The notes under the pieces are model-generated. The model was not told the DNA's origin and searched no databases. It saw only the letters and a program-made list of their open reading frames with translations. Both the position numbers and the translations under genes were made by a program. Positions 1 to 6,311 of a stretch of 12,650 bases of DNA are shown here, one piece after another. Position 1 is the stretch's first letter. Every line of letters begins with the position of its first letter. Source of the DNA: Chthoniobacteraceae bacterium (lineage in GTDB: Bacteria; Verrucomicrobiota; Verrucomicrobiia; Chthoniobacterales; Chthoniobacteraceae); the NCBI GenBank assembly GCA_947478975.1, contig CANJYI010000033.1, forward strand, positions 1-12,650, read 5' to 3'.

Positions 1-176
1 ACGAGCACGCCCTCGGCCGGGCGCCAACGGAGGCCGAGGCGGGCGCTGCATTGGACTTTGTTGCGACCTATGACAAGGCGCTTCCACCGCAGGCCGCCGC
101 CGCAGGCCGCGACCAACCCTGGCCCGCCCTGGCCCGTTCGCTGCTGGCGACCAACGAGTTTCTCTACATCGACTGA
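1..176 (+). CDS. PSD1/DUF1553 protein, C-terminal end (5' truncated)
   Basis: This is the last 57 codons of a gene that begins before the window; the frame is open from base 3 and ends with TGA at 174-176. The peptide reads EHALGRAPTEAEAGAALDF and closes with ARSLLATNEFLYID. It matches in layout the end of the complete PSD1 protein at 6312-8861, which has ALNRPASGEERNEAVAFLE and ends HSLLASNLFLFRL. This is the usual carboxy-terminus of DUF1553 proteins: a Gly-Arg/Asn-Arg-Pro segment, a helix, then an LLxxNEFLY-like end. An 11-bp direct repeat (87-97 and 100-110) encodes the PQAAAAG linker. The DUF1501 gene starts 3 nt after the stop, so the two are probably one operon, the standard pairing of these families. 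The biochemical role of the family is unknown. Confidence 0.85.
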   Translation, partial: EHALGRAPTEAEAGAALDFVATYDKALPPQAAAAGRDQPWPALARSLLATNEFLYID

Positions 177-179
177 AGT

Positions 180-1598
180 ATGCCTCCCCTAAACCTCCCC
201 CAGACACGCCGTGCCGCGCTTGGTTCGCTGGTCACCGGCACAACGCTTTTCGCCGGGCTGCTTTCGCAGGGGCCAGGGGTCGAGCCAGAGCCGGCGGATC
301 CCCTCGAGCCAAGGAGGCCTCACTTTGCCCCCAAAGCCAAACGGATCATTTTCTTAAACATGAGCGGTGGGGTTTCGCACATCGACTCTTTTGACTACAA
401 GCCGAGGCTGATCGCAGGGCACGGGGAAACATACAAGGTGCCCCAAATCATGCTGGAGGCCTTCGCCCTCAACAACAGGGCGGTGGACAAGTTTTTCAAG
501 CGCCCAGACTGGGAGTTCAAGCAGCGCGGAAAATCCGGTCTGTGGATTAGCGAACTGTTTCCGCAGGTGGCTTCCTGCGCCGATGATTTGTGCGTACTCA
601 ATTCCATGCGCACCAGCCACGCCGACCACTTCCAGGCGACGCTTGGAATGCATTCCGGTTCCGTCACCTTTGCGCGGCCGAGCATCGGCTCCTGGCTGAG
701 CTACGGGCTGGGTTCGGAAAACCACAATCTACCGTCCTTTGTCGTCATCGCGCCCAGCCTGCCCTACGCCGGCACCCAAGTTTGGGCCTCAGACTTCCTG
801 CCCGGCGCCCACCAGGGAACGCTGGTCTCGCCGGGCGCTGAACCCATCGCAAACATCAAGCGGTTGCAGCCGGCGGGCGCGTTACAGGAGCTGGAGCTGG
901 GCTTCACTCAGAAACTCAACCGGGCGCATCTCGCCCAGCGCGGGGCGGATCCACATCTGACCACGCGCATCCGCTCCATGGAGACGGCCTTCGGCATGCA
1001 AATGGAGGCTCCGGAGGCATTGGATTTGGCGGGCGAAACCGATGCAACGCTGGCCCTTTACGGACTGGCCCGGGGCGCGACCAAGGGGTTTGGCTGGCAG
1101 TGCCTCGCGGCGCGGCGGCTCGCCGAGCGGGGCGTGCGTTTCATCGAACTCATCGACACGGGCGCCTCCGGCAACTGGGATTCTCACGGCGACATGGCCG
1201 ATCACGGCCGCCTCGCGCGCAATGTCGACCAGCCGATTGCCGGCCTGCTGCGGGACCTCAAATCCCGGGGAATGCTCGAGGACACGCTGGTGGTTTGGAC
1301 CACAGAGTTTGGGCGGACCCCGTTTAATTCCAAAAAGGACGCCAAGGGTCGCGAGCACCACGCCGAGGCGTTCTCAACCTGGATGGCAGGCGGCGGGGTG
1401 AAGCCAGGCTTTTGCTACGGCCAGACCGACGAGTACGGCTGCAAGGTCGAAAAGGATGAGGTCCACATCCACGATTTCCACGCAACGATTCTGCACCTGA
1501 TGGGCTTGGATCACGAGCGGCTCACCTTCCGTCATGGCGGCCGCGACTACCGGCTCACGGATGTCGCGGGCAACGTAGTCCACCAGCTGTTGGCATAG
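180..1598 (+). CDS. DUF1501 exported protein (alkaline-phosphatase-like fold), copy 1
   Basis: This 472-residue protein of the DUF1501 family is predicted to be exported; the molecular function of the family is not established. The N-terminus has twin arginines (R10-R11 in QTRRAALGSL) and a hydrophobic stretch to about residue 29, resembling a Tat signal. The core starts at about residue 52. Family signatures are MSGGVSHIDSFDYKP (61-75), EFGRTP (376-381), GREHHAEAFSTWMAGGG shortly after, and VHIHDFHATILH (428-439). These acidic and histidine residues sit where alkaline-phosphatase-superfamily members bind metal, an inference from fold. The end, RLTDVAGNVVHQLLA, is the usual DUF1501 terminus. 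The ATG lies 3 nt after the PSD1 stop; no Shine-Dalgarno is evident, so translational coupling is likely. It is a diverged paralogue of the gene at 8880-10280: for example SHIDSFDYKP here against SQQDLFDPKP there. Confidence 0.88.
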   Translation: MPPLNLPQTRRAALGSLVTGTTLFAGLLSQGPGVEPEPADPLEPRRPHFAPKAKRIIFLNMSGGVSHIDSFDYKPRLIAGHGETYKVPQIMLEAFALNNRAVDKFFKRPDWEFKQRGKSGLWISELFPQVASCADDLCVLNSMRTSHADHFQATLGMHSGSVTFARPSIGSWLSYGLGSENHNLPSFVVIAPSLPYAGTQVWASDFLPGAHQGTLVSPGAEPIANIKRLQPAGALQELELGFTQKLNRAHLAQRGADPHLTTRIRSMETAFGMQMEAPEALDLAGETDATLALYGLARGATKGFGWQCLAARRLAERGVRFIELIDTGASGNWDSHGDMADHGRLARNVDQPIAGLLRDLKSRGMLEDTLVVWTTEFGRTPFNSKKDAKGREHHAEAFSTWMAGGGVKPGFCYGQTDEYGCKVEKDEVHIHDFHATILHLMGLDHERLTFRHGGRDYRLTDVAGNVVHQLLA

Positions 1599-1625
1599 CA
1601 AAAGCCGTCTGCCTTGAGCCGATCG

Positions 1626-1769
1626 CCGCGGGAACCTTTCTTAACCTGCTGTCCGCCTCCCCGCCGGCTAAACAACGCCCAAGGACAGCATCGTTGCAGC
1701 CGTCATCGATTATGGGGCCACCCCGGCCTTTGGCGTTCGGCCGGTGTCCCCTGCCCAACGTTCCCGCGG
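1626..1769. repeat. 10-bp inverted repeat, arms 124 nt apart
   Basis: CCGCGGGAAC at 1626-1635 is exactly complementary to GTTCCCGCGG at 1760-1769. The downstream arm includes the 8-bp palindrome CCCGCGGG (1763-1770) and ends a few bases before the possible -35 element at 1773. It could be a chance match in GC-rich DNA, a binding site in two copies, or the base of a large stem. The match is seen directly; the function is unknown. Confidence 0.35.
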
Positions 1770-1772
1770 GCC

Positions 1773-1803
1773 TTGACTGGCCATCCAGATTGGTATGACC
1801 TCT
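1773..1803 (+). promoter_or_regulatory. Putative glcDEF promoter with GntR/FadR-type operator
   Basis: ATTGGTATGACCTCT at 1789-1803 contains the palindromic core GGT-ATG-ACC (1792-1800). FadR-subfamily GntR regulators such as PdhR, LldR and GlcC bind sites built on a GGT-N3-ACC or TNGTNNNACNA pattern, and the left half ATTGGT fits the PdhR-type consensus. TTGACT (1773-1778) matches 5 of 6 bases of a -35 box, and TATGAC (1794-1799) is a 4-of-6 match to a -10 box at a short 15-nt spacing, so the operator would cover the -10 element and act by occlusion. A 13-of-15 copy lies upstream of the regulator gene at 5495-5509. The operator is better supported than the exact promoter. Confidence 0.6.
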
Positions 1804-1834
1804 CACCGCTATAAGGCAAGTCCGACCGACCGCT

Positions 1835-1918
1835 ATGAAAACCATCCGCCCCGGCCAATCTTGCCGCACCCCGATGCTCCGCCGGTTCGCACTCCCTGAG
1901 GAAGTGACTCTGTCTTGA
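1835..1918 (+). CDS. Possible 27-residue leader ORF before glcD
   Basis: An ATG at 1835 opens a 27-codon frame whose TGA (1916-1918) overlaps the glcD ATG (1918-1920) as TGATG, the arrangement of translationally coupled genes. The peptide starts MKTIRPGQSCRTPMLRRFAL and has no recognisable domain. Its first bases, ATGAAAACCATC, are identical to the start of glcE (3315-3326). No good ribosome-binding sequence precedes it. If the promoter at 1773-1803 is real, this ORF would begin about 30 nt into the transcript. It could be a chance ORF. Confidence 0.2.
   Translation: MKTIRPGQSCRTPMLRRFALPEEVTLS
1898..1904 (+). promoter_or_regulatory. Shine-Dalgarno-like sequence for glcD
   Basis: GAGGAAG is the only clear Shine-Dalgarno-like element before any gene in the window. 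It lies 13 nt before the ATG at 1918 and 10 nt before an in-frame TTG at 1915. The spacing suits TTG slightly better, but ATG is the more likely start codon; the difference is a single residue. Confidence 0.4.
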
Positions 1919-3318
1919 TGAACCCCCTCCCCCTCTCCTCCCAACTCAAACAGCTTCTCCCGCGCGGCCGCATTCTCGATTCGCCGGCTCAGCTTGCCGG
2001 CTACGCGGCCGACGCCCTTGGCTACAAGAGCTACCTGCCCGATGCCGTCGTCATTCCGGCCGATGCAGACGAACTGGTCGGATTCATGAAGGGTGCGCGG
2101 CAGCTCGGCGTGCCGGTGATCCTGCGCGGTGCAGGCACTTCCCTCTCGGGCGGTCCGGTGGCCGCGCAGGGAGGGGTGGTCGTCCACACCTCCGGCCTCA
2201 AGCGCATCCGGGAGATCAACGTGGAGGGATTCTGGTGCGAGGTGGAATGCGGCGTAGCGCTCAACGACCTGGATGCAGCGCTCAAGCCGCACGGCGTGTT
2301 TTATCCGCCTGATCCTTCCAGCGGACCGGTCTGCACCCTCGGAGGAAACGTCGCCTCCAACGCAGGCGGCGCGCACTGCTTCCGCTACGGCGTGACCAGC
2401 AATTACGTCCTGGGTGTCGAGGTGGTCCTGCTCGATGGCAGCGTGCAACGCTTCGGCGGACCCGCGGGCGGCCGCGGTCCCTGGCGGGAGGACTGGAAAC
2501 GCTTCATGATCGGCTCTGAAGGCACACTCGGCGCCTTCACCCGCTTTTGGCTGCGACTGCTACCGCTGCCGGAAAAGGTTTGGACCCTCCGCGCGACCTA
2601 TCCCGACCTGCGCTCAATCGAAGCAGCGATTCATGCCCTCGTGGCCCACTCCTCCTATCCCGCCGCCATCGAGATGCTCGACCCGCGTGGGGTGGCCATG
2701 GTCGAGACCAGCCAGATGGCGGTAGGCCTGCCGAAGGGTTCGTTCATGCTGCTGCTGGAGATCGACGGCCCCCCAGCCCTCGTTGACGCACGCGTCGGAC
2801 CCGTCGCGGACCTGCTGCGCCATGCCGGCTCAAATGACGTGGTCCTCAGTGATCAGGACGCAATGCGCCAAAAACTTTGGAAGGCGCGCAAAGCGGCCGG
2901 CGGCCTGCTCGGCCAGCTCAGCCCCGACTATGTCGTGCAGGACGCGGTGATTCCCAAGAGCGCTCTGGCCGACGTCCTCCAGCTGGTCTACGACGAGGCA
3001 GACGCGGCTGGCATCCGCGCGGTCAACGTCTTCCACGCAGGCGACGGCAACCTGCATCCGAACTTCCTCTTCGACTCGCGGGTGCCCGGCGAATTGGAAA
3101 AGGTCGAGCTCATCAGCGAACGCCTGATGCGGCGCGTCATCGAAGTCGGCGGCACGCTCAGCGGCGAGCACGGCATCGGCAACGACAAGTCCGCCTACAT
3201 GCCGCTTGTCTTCGGCCCCGACTCGATGCGCCTGCAATGGGCGGTGCCTGCCGCGTTCAACCCCACCCACCAGCTCAACCCGCTCAAAGTTTTCCAAAAC
3301 CGCCGCTTCGCCACATGA
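1918..3318 (+). CDS. glcD: Glycolate/D-lactate oxidase subunit GlcD, FAD-linked
   Basis: This is the 466-residue catalytic FAD subunit of a GlcDEF-type 2-hydroxyacid dehydrogenase, which oxidises glycolate to glyoxylate, or D-lactate to pyruvate in close relatives. An N-terminal PCMH FAD-binding domain spans about residues 35-215, with the glycine-rich loop GAGTSLSGG (71-79), YPPDPSS (129-135) and TLGGNVASNAGGAHCFRYG. The C-terminal FAD-oxidase domain has FHAGDGNLHP (372-381), with conserved histidines, and GEHGIG (416-421), then the family end NPTHQLNPLKVF. The length is slightly below E. coli GlcD (499). The start is the ATG at 1918; an in-frame TTG at 1915 is an alternative. Its stop overlaps glcE by 4 nt (ATGA), so the genes are translationally coupled. 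A GntR operator-like site lies about 120 nt upstream. Substrate choice between glycolate and D-lactate cannot be settled from sequence. Confidence 0.92.
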   Translation: MNPLPLSSQLKQLLPRGRILDSPAQLAGYAADALGYKSYLPDAVVIPADADELVGFMKGARQLGVPVILRGAGTSLSGGPVAAQGGVVVHTSGLKRIREINVEGFWCEVECGVALNDLDAALKPHGVFYPPDPSSGPVCTLGGNVASNAGGAHCFRYGVTSNYVLGVEVVLLDGSVQRFGGPAGGRGPWREDWKRFMIGSEGTLGAFTRFWLRLLPLPEKVWTLRATYPDLRSIEAAIHALVAHSSYPAAIEMLDPRGVAMVETSQMAVGLPKGSFMLLLEIDGPPALVDARVGPVADLLRHAGSNDVVLSDQDAMRQKLWKARKAAGGLLGQLSPDYVVQDAVIPKSALADVLQLVYDEADAAGIRAVNVFHAGDGNLHPNFLFDSRVPGELEKVELISERLMRRVIEVGGTLSGEHGIGNDKSAYMPLVFGPDSMRLQWAVPAAFNPTHQLNPLKVFQNRRFAT

Positions 3319-4259
3319 AAACCATCGCTCCCATGCAGGCGGAGCGCCTGTTTACGCACTTTCTCGACCCGGTGGACGGCACGCTGTGCCTCCCCGCCAG
3401 TGCAACGGCTACCGACATCCACGCCCAGACCGCGGGCCACCGCCTGCGCTTCCCGCTTGTTCTCGATCCGGGCGCCACCCTGCGCGAACACACCGCCGCC
3501 GCCACTCACGCACCCGCTTCGTGCCGTTTCGGTCCGTATTGCGACAACATTCTCGGCATCAACTGGCGCCTGCCCGGCGGCCGCCTTGCGCGTATCGGCG
3601 AGCGGGTCGTGAAGACCACCACCGGCTACGACTGGCTGCGCTTCCTCCTGCACAGCGGCAGGCGTTTTGGAGAGCCCGTGGACTACGTGCTCCGCCTGCG
3701 TCCAGACTGCGGCTTCAACATCGAGGCGCGCTTCGAGGGCGACTCCCAGGCGCTCCGCGGCTGCGTGAGCCGGCTTCTGCACAGCGGCTGGATGCACTGG
3801 TGGGACGCCGTGGATTTCATCACGCAAGACGCTGGCTCCTTCGTGAGGGTCTCGATCCATTGCCCGTCTGAAGAGGCCCCAATTTTTGAGCAGCAACTCA
3901 ACCGGATCGCCGCCGAGACCGCTGCCAAACTGTCGGTGCGCCACGACGCGCAGCCGCCACTGGATGGGCTGCCGGATGTGACCGTCAAAACCACGCCCGA
4001 CCGGGCCATCAGTCTCGCCGGCCAACTCGCCCGCGAAGCCGAGCGCTGTGTGGCGTTGTGTTACAACGGGGTCGTCCACGTTCATCTGGGCGAAGGCGAG
4101 GACATGGCCGGGCGGGCCCATTCCCTCATGCAGCCGCATATCGGAGAACTGCATGCACTCGGCGGCGACTGGCACTCGCGCTGGCTGCCGGCGACACCGC
4201 CGAGCCTCACCGAGTCCCAATGGCTTGAAACCTTGGAGCGTACCATCCATGCATCCTAA
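3315..4259 (+). CDS. glcE: GlcE-like second flavin-type subunit, short and divergent
   Basis: This 314-residue protein sits where GlcE is expected between GlcD and GlcF. The start is the ATG at 3315, overlapping the glcD stop; longer in-frame extensions would run through glcD and are not credible. The clearest family signature is GERVVKTTTGYDWLRFLLHS (95-114), equivalent to the GKVMKNVAGYD region of classical GlcE, followed by FGEPVDYVLRLRP. E. coli GlcE is 350 residues. The N-terminal part, which normally carries the first FAD-binding subdomain and a glycine-rich loop, is short here (DPGATLREHTAAATHAPASC, 51-70) and shows no such loop. FAD binding may therefore be weakened or organised differently. 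A late VALCYNGVVHVHLGEG segment resembles the GlcE C-terminal substrate-domain end. The gene overlaps glcF by 11 nt, and the subunit probably stays in a complex with GlcD and GlcF. Confidence 0.8.
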   Translation: MKTIAPMQAERLFTHFLDPVDGTLCLPASATATDIHAQTAGHRLRFPLVLDPGATLREHTAAATHAPASCRFGPYCDNILGINWRLPGGRLARIGERVVKTTTGYDWLRFLLHSGRRFGEPVDYVLRLRPDCGFNIEARFEGDSQALRGCVSRLLHSGWMHWWDAVDFITQDAGSFVRVSIHCPSEEAPIFEQQLNRIAAETAAKLSVRHDAQPPLDGLPDVTVKTTPDRAISLAGQLAREAERCVALCYNGVVHVHLGEGEDMAGRAHSLMQPHIGELHALGGDWHSRWLPATPPSLTESQWLETLERTIHAS

Positions 4260-5472
4260 AACCCCTTTGCCGGACTACTTCTCAAACTGCACACACTGCG
4301 GCTTCTGCCTCGCCGTGTGTCCGACCTACAAGCTGACCGGGGACGAAAACAACTCGCCCCGCGGACGTCTGCGCCTCTGGAGCGAAGAGGCCGCCGGCCG
4401 CCTGCCCCAGGACAAGTGGACCGACTTCTACACCGACGAATGTGTCGGCTGCCTGGCGTGCGAAACGGCCTGTCCGGCGCAGGTGCCCTATGGGGAGCTG
4501 TTCGAGCACACGCGGCACGACCACGTCTCCGCCGGGCGGTCCAAACCGCCGCTGGCGTTGCGTCTTGCAGCGGCTGCGGTGGCCCGGCCCGCATGGTTCA
4601 ACCTCGCGTTGCTGCCCGCGCGCTTCATTCGGAGCCTCGGCCTGTCGATTCACCGCTTTCTTTTCAAGGGCCGGCCCGCGCTGCTCCAAAGCACCGCCGC
4701 CTACGCGCGCGAACTCATGCAGCAACACCGGCCCACAGGACCGCGTGTCGCGTTCCTCACCGGTTGCCTCATGGAGGCCGCCTTCCGCGAAATCAATTTC
4801 GCCACGGTGCGCGTCCTCATTGAAAACAACGTCCAGGTCGTGATTCCCGAAGACCAGACCTGTTGCGGAGCCTTTCAAGAACACTCTGGGCTGGCGGGCG
4901 CGGAACCGCTGCGCGCCCAAAACCGGCGCGCCTTTCTCCCGCTGGATGTGGACGCCGTTGTCAGCAACTCCTCGGGCTGCGGCTATTCGCTTGGCAAATC
5001 GCTGGCGCCCGAGAGGCCCGTGCGGGACGTCCTCGCGTTCCTTGGCGAACTCGGGCCCGTGCGCCGCGAGCGGGCCGGAAGCAGGGCGAGGCTCTATGTC
5101 GACCTACCCTGCCACCTGGTGCACGGACAGAAGGCCGCAGGCATTCCTCAAAATGTGCTCGACGCCACCGGCTACTCCTGGGAGCTCGCCCCAAACGCAC
5201 GGGACTGCTGCGGCTCCGGGGGCGTTTACAACATCCAGAAGCCCGAAAACGCCCGCGCCATTCTCGCAGGCAAGTCCGCCTTTCTCAACGAGGCCGAGGG
5301 AGCACCGGTCATCCTCGGCACCTCGAACCACGTCTGTATGATGCAGTGGCACTCCGCCGGCGCCACCGGCCTTGTCACCCGGCCCTACGAGGTGAGTCAC
5401 ATCATCCAGCTTCTCGACCCGGGTGCGGGCTTTGCAGTCCGCGCGACGGCGCCGGCCTCCGCTCCTTGCTAA
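4249..5472 (+). CDS. glcF: Glycolate oxidase iron-sulfur subunit GlcF
   Basis: This 407-residue protein has the same length as E. coli GlcF. It carries electrons from the flavin subunits through two [4Fe-4S] clusters towards the quinone pool. Ferredoxin-type motifs are CTHCGFCLAVCP (C14, C17, C20, C24) and CVGCLACETACP (C65, C68, C71, C75). Two cysteine-rich CCG domains follow: TGCLMEAAF (C173) with DQTCCGAF (C205-C206), and DLPCHLVHG (C288) with RDCCGSGGVYN (C320-C321). These bind a further Fe-S centre in heterodisulfide-reductase-like proteins. The ATG at 4249 lies 11 nt inside the end of glcE and gives MHPKTPLPDYFSNC, the usual short lead-in to the first cluster; frames starting further upstream run through glcE. 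No transmembrane helix is evident, so membrane attachment would be peripheral. Related LutA/GlpC/GlcF-type subunits share this layout, but the glcD-glcE context makes GlcF the best name. Confidence 0.92.
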   Translation: MHPKTPLPDYFSNCTHCGFCLAVCPTYKLTGDENNSPRGRLRLWSEEAAGRLPQDKWTDFYTDECVGCLACETACPAQVPYGELFEHTRHDHVSAGRSKPPLALRLAAAAVARPAWFNLALLPARFIRSLGLSIHRFLFKGRPALLQSTAAYARELMQQHRPTGPRVAFLTGCLMEAAFREINFATVRVLIENNVQVVIPEDQTCCGAFQEHSGLAGAEPLRAQNRRAFLPLDVDAVVSNSSGCGYSLGKSLAPERPVRDVLAFLGELGPVRRERAGSRARLYVDLPCHLVHGQKAAGIPQNVLDATGYSWELAPNARDCCGSGGVYNIQKPENARAILAGKSAFLNEAEGAPVILGTSNHVCMMQWHSAGATGLVTRPYEVSHIIQLLDPGAGFAVRATAPASAPC

Positions 5473-5487
5473 GAAAGCCGGGAGCTG

Positions 5488-5509
5488 GAGGTCTAATGGT
5501 ATAACCTCT
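5488..5509 (+). promoter_or_regulatory. GntR/FadR-type operator upstream of the regulator gene
   Basis: AATGGTATAACCTCT (5495-5509) is 13 of 15 identical to the site at 1789-1803 and has the same palindromic core, GGT-ATA-ACC (5498-5506). A wider inverted repeat, GAGGT (5488-5492) with ACCTC (5504-5508), surrounds it. TATAAC (5500-5505) matches a -10 box at 5 of 6 bases and lies inside the operator, so bound regulator would block its own transcription; no good -35 was found at normal spacing. It lies about 80 nt upstream of the gntR ATG. Confidence 0.6.
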
Positions 5510-5529
5510 GGCACACGCACAAAACACCT

Positions 5530-5551
5530 CCCCCCCCCGGCCCAATGCCGG
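5530..5551 (+). other. C9 run and small hairpin in the gntR leader
   Basis: Nine consecutive C residues (5530-5538) run into CCGGC-CCAAT-GCCGG (5537-5551), a perfect 5-bp stem with a 5-nt loop. There is no T-run directly after it, so it is not a good intrinsic terminator. It may be a leader structure or have no function. Confidence 0.25.
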
Positions 5552-5581
5552 CCCCCTCTTTACCCTGTCCGCGAAAATCCG

Positions 5582-6292
5582 ATGAACATCACCACCCTCC
5601 AGCGCCCAGGCTCCCTCGTCGAAGGCGTCTGCCAGCAGCTCGCCGAGCTCATCCGCGGTGGCACCTCCAGCGAAGAGCGCTGGCTCCCGGCGGAACGTTC
5701 GCTGGCTGAAAAGCTCGGCGTGAGCCGCACCGTTGTGCGCGAAGCCACCAAGCGCCTCGAACAGCAGGGCCTGCTTGAGATCCAGCACGGCAACGGCATC
5801 AAGGTCGTCGACAAACTCCACCGGCCCCTAAACGACTCGCTCTCGTTGCTCCTTCCGGACGTGGCGGAACGCCTCCAGCAGCTCAACGAGACCCGTCTCT
5901 CCATCGAGCCCGATGCGGCGGCGTTCGCTGCCCAGCGCGCCTCCAAAGAGCAGATCCAAACGCTGCGCCGCGTCCAGGGCCAGCTGGAGACGGCGCCAGA
6001 CAACTCCGCTGCCATCGAGGCAGACATTGCCGCCCACCACGCCATCGCCGACGCCAGCGGCAATCTAATCTACCGCCTCATCCTTGATTCACTCGCGGAA
6101 CTGAGCATCGCCAGCCGCCTTCGCACCATCGGCCGAATCGGCAAGCAAACCGCCGTCGAGCACCACGCCCGCATCTTCGACGCCATTGAAAGGCGCGATC
6201 CAGCAGCGGCTCGCGAGGCGATGTACGAACACATCCAGGCCGCCGGGCAGGACATGGACCTCCCGTCGCTGAAATCACCCAGGAGCCGATGA
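5582..6292 (+). CDS. FadR-subfamily GntR transcriptional regulator (PdhR/LldR/GlcC-like)
   Basis: This 236-residue DNA-binding regulator has an N-terminal winged helix (about residues 11-77): LVEGVCQQLAELI, the LPAERSLAEKLGVSRTVVRE recognition region (35-54), and GLLEIQHGNGIKVV. A C-terminal FCD ligand domain covers about 95-225. The likely metal-binding residues of FCD domains are present: D148 and H152 (D-x3-H in EADIAAHH), H195 and H217 (EHHARIFDAI to YEHI). FadR-subfamily members next to glc or lld genes usually respond to glycolate, lactate or pyruvate; the ligand here is not known. The ATG at 5582 starts at the normal distance before the winged helix; longer frames would run back over the operator and glcF. 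Its operator-like site is duplicated upstream of glcD, arguing for control of glcDEF and itself. The PSD1 gene begins 19 nt after the stop. Confidence 0.88.
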   Translation: MNITTLQRPGSLVEGVCQQLAELIRGGTSSEERWLPAERSLAEKLGVSRTVVREATKRLEQQGLLEIQHGNGIKVVDKLHRPLNDSLSLLLPDVAERLQQLNETRLSIEPDAAAFAAQRASKEQIQTLRRVQGQLETAPDNSAAIEADIAAHHAIADASGNLIYRLILDSLAELSIASRLRTIGRIGKQTAVEHHARIFDAIERRDPAAAREAMYEHIQAAGQDMDLPSLKSPRSR

Positions 6293-6311
6293 CCTTGCTT
6301 CCCCCTATGTC

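Larger units (their letters stand above)
1599..1917. other. 319-nt intergenic region with regulatory content
   Basis: No convincing protein gene fills this gap. It holds an inverted repeat (1626-1635 with 1760-1769), a promoter and operator-like block (1773-1803), a 27-codon ORF (1835-1918) that ends on the glcD start codon, and a purine-rich ribosome-binding-like sequence (1898-1904). Its first part, about 1599-1770, is unexplained; it contains no clear intrinsic terminator for the DUF1501 gene upstream, as no hairpin followed by a T-run was found. Confidence 0.6.

Noticed and set aside
87..110. 11-bp direct repeat as a repeat element
   Set aside because: It is confined to an Ala/Pro-rich coding linker and is best explained by codon composition.
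1614..1814. 66-codon frame starting with TTG in the intergenic gap
   Set aside because: It has no recognisable motif or ribosome-binding sequence, and it runs through the predicted promoter and operator.
1555..2448. Long open frame on the minus strand across the intergenic gap and glcD
   Set aside because: It overlaps a well-supported gene for much of its length, its product shows no recognisable motif, and long antisense frames are expected opposite GC-rich genes.
2877..3314. Upstream extension of the glcE frame
   Set aside because: It would overlap glcD by more than 400 nt with an Arg-rich translation; the ATG at 3315 forms a standard 4-nt ATGA overlap.
3195..4250. 351-codon open frame on the minus strand opposite glcE
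   Set aside because: It lies entirely antisense to glcE and the end of glcD, with an Arg/Gly/Ala-rich product lacking family signatures.
5537..5560. Intrinsic terminator after glcF
   Set aside because: The stem is only 5 bp and is followed by a C-rich stretch with a scattered CTCTTT, not a T-run; it also lies downstream of the putative gntR promoter.
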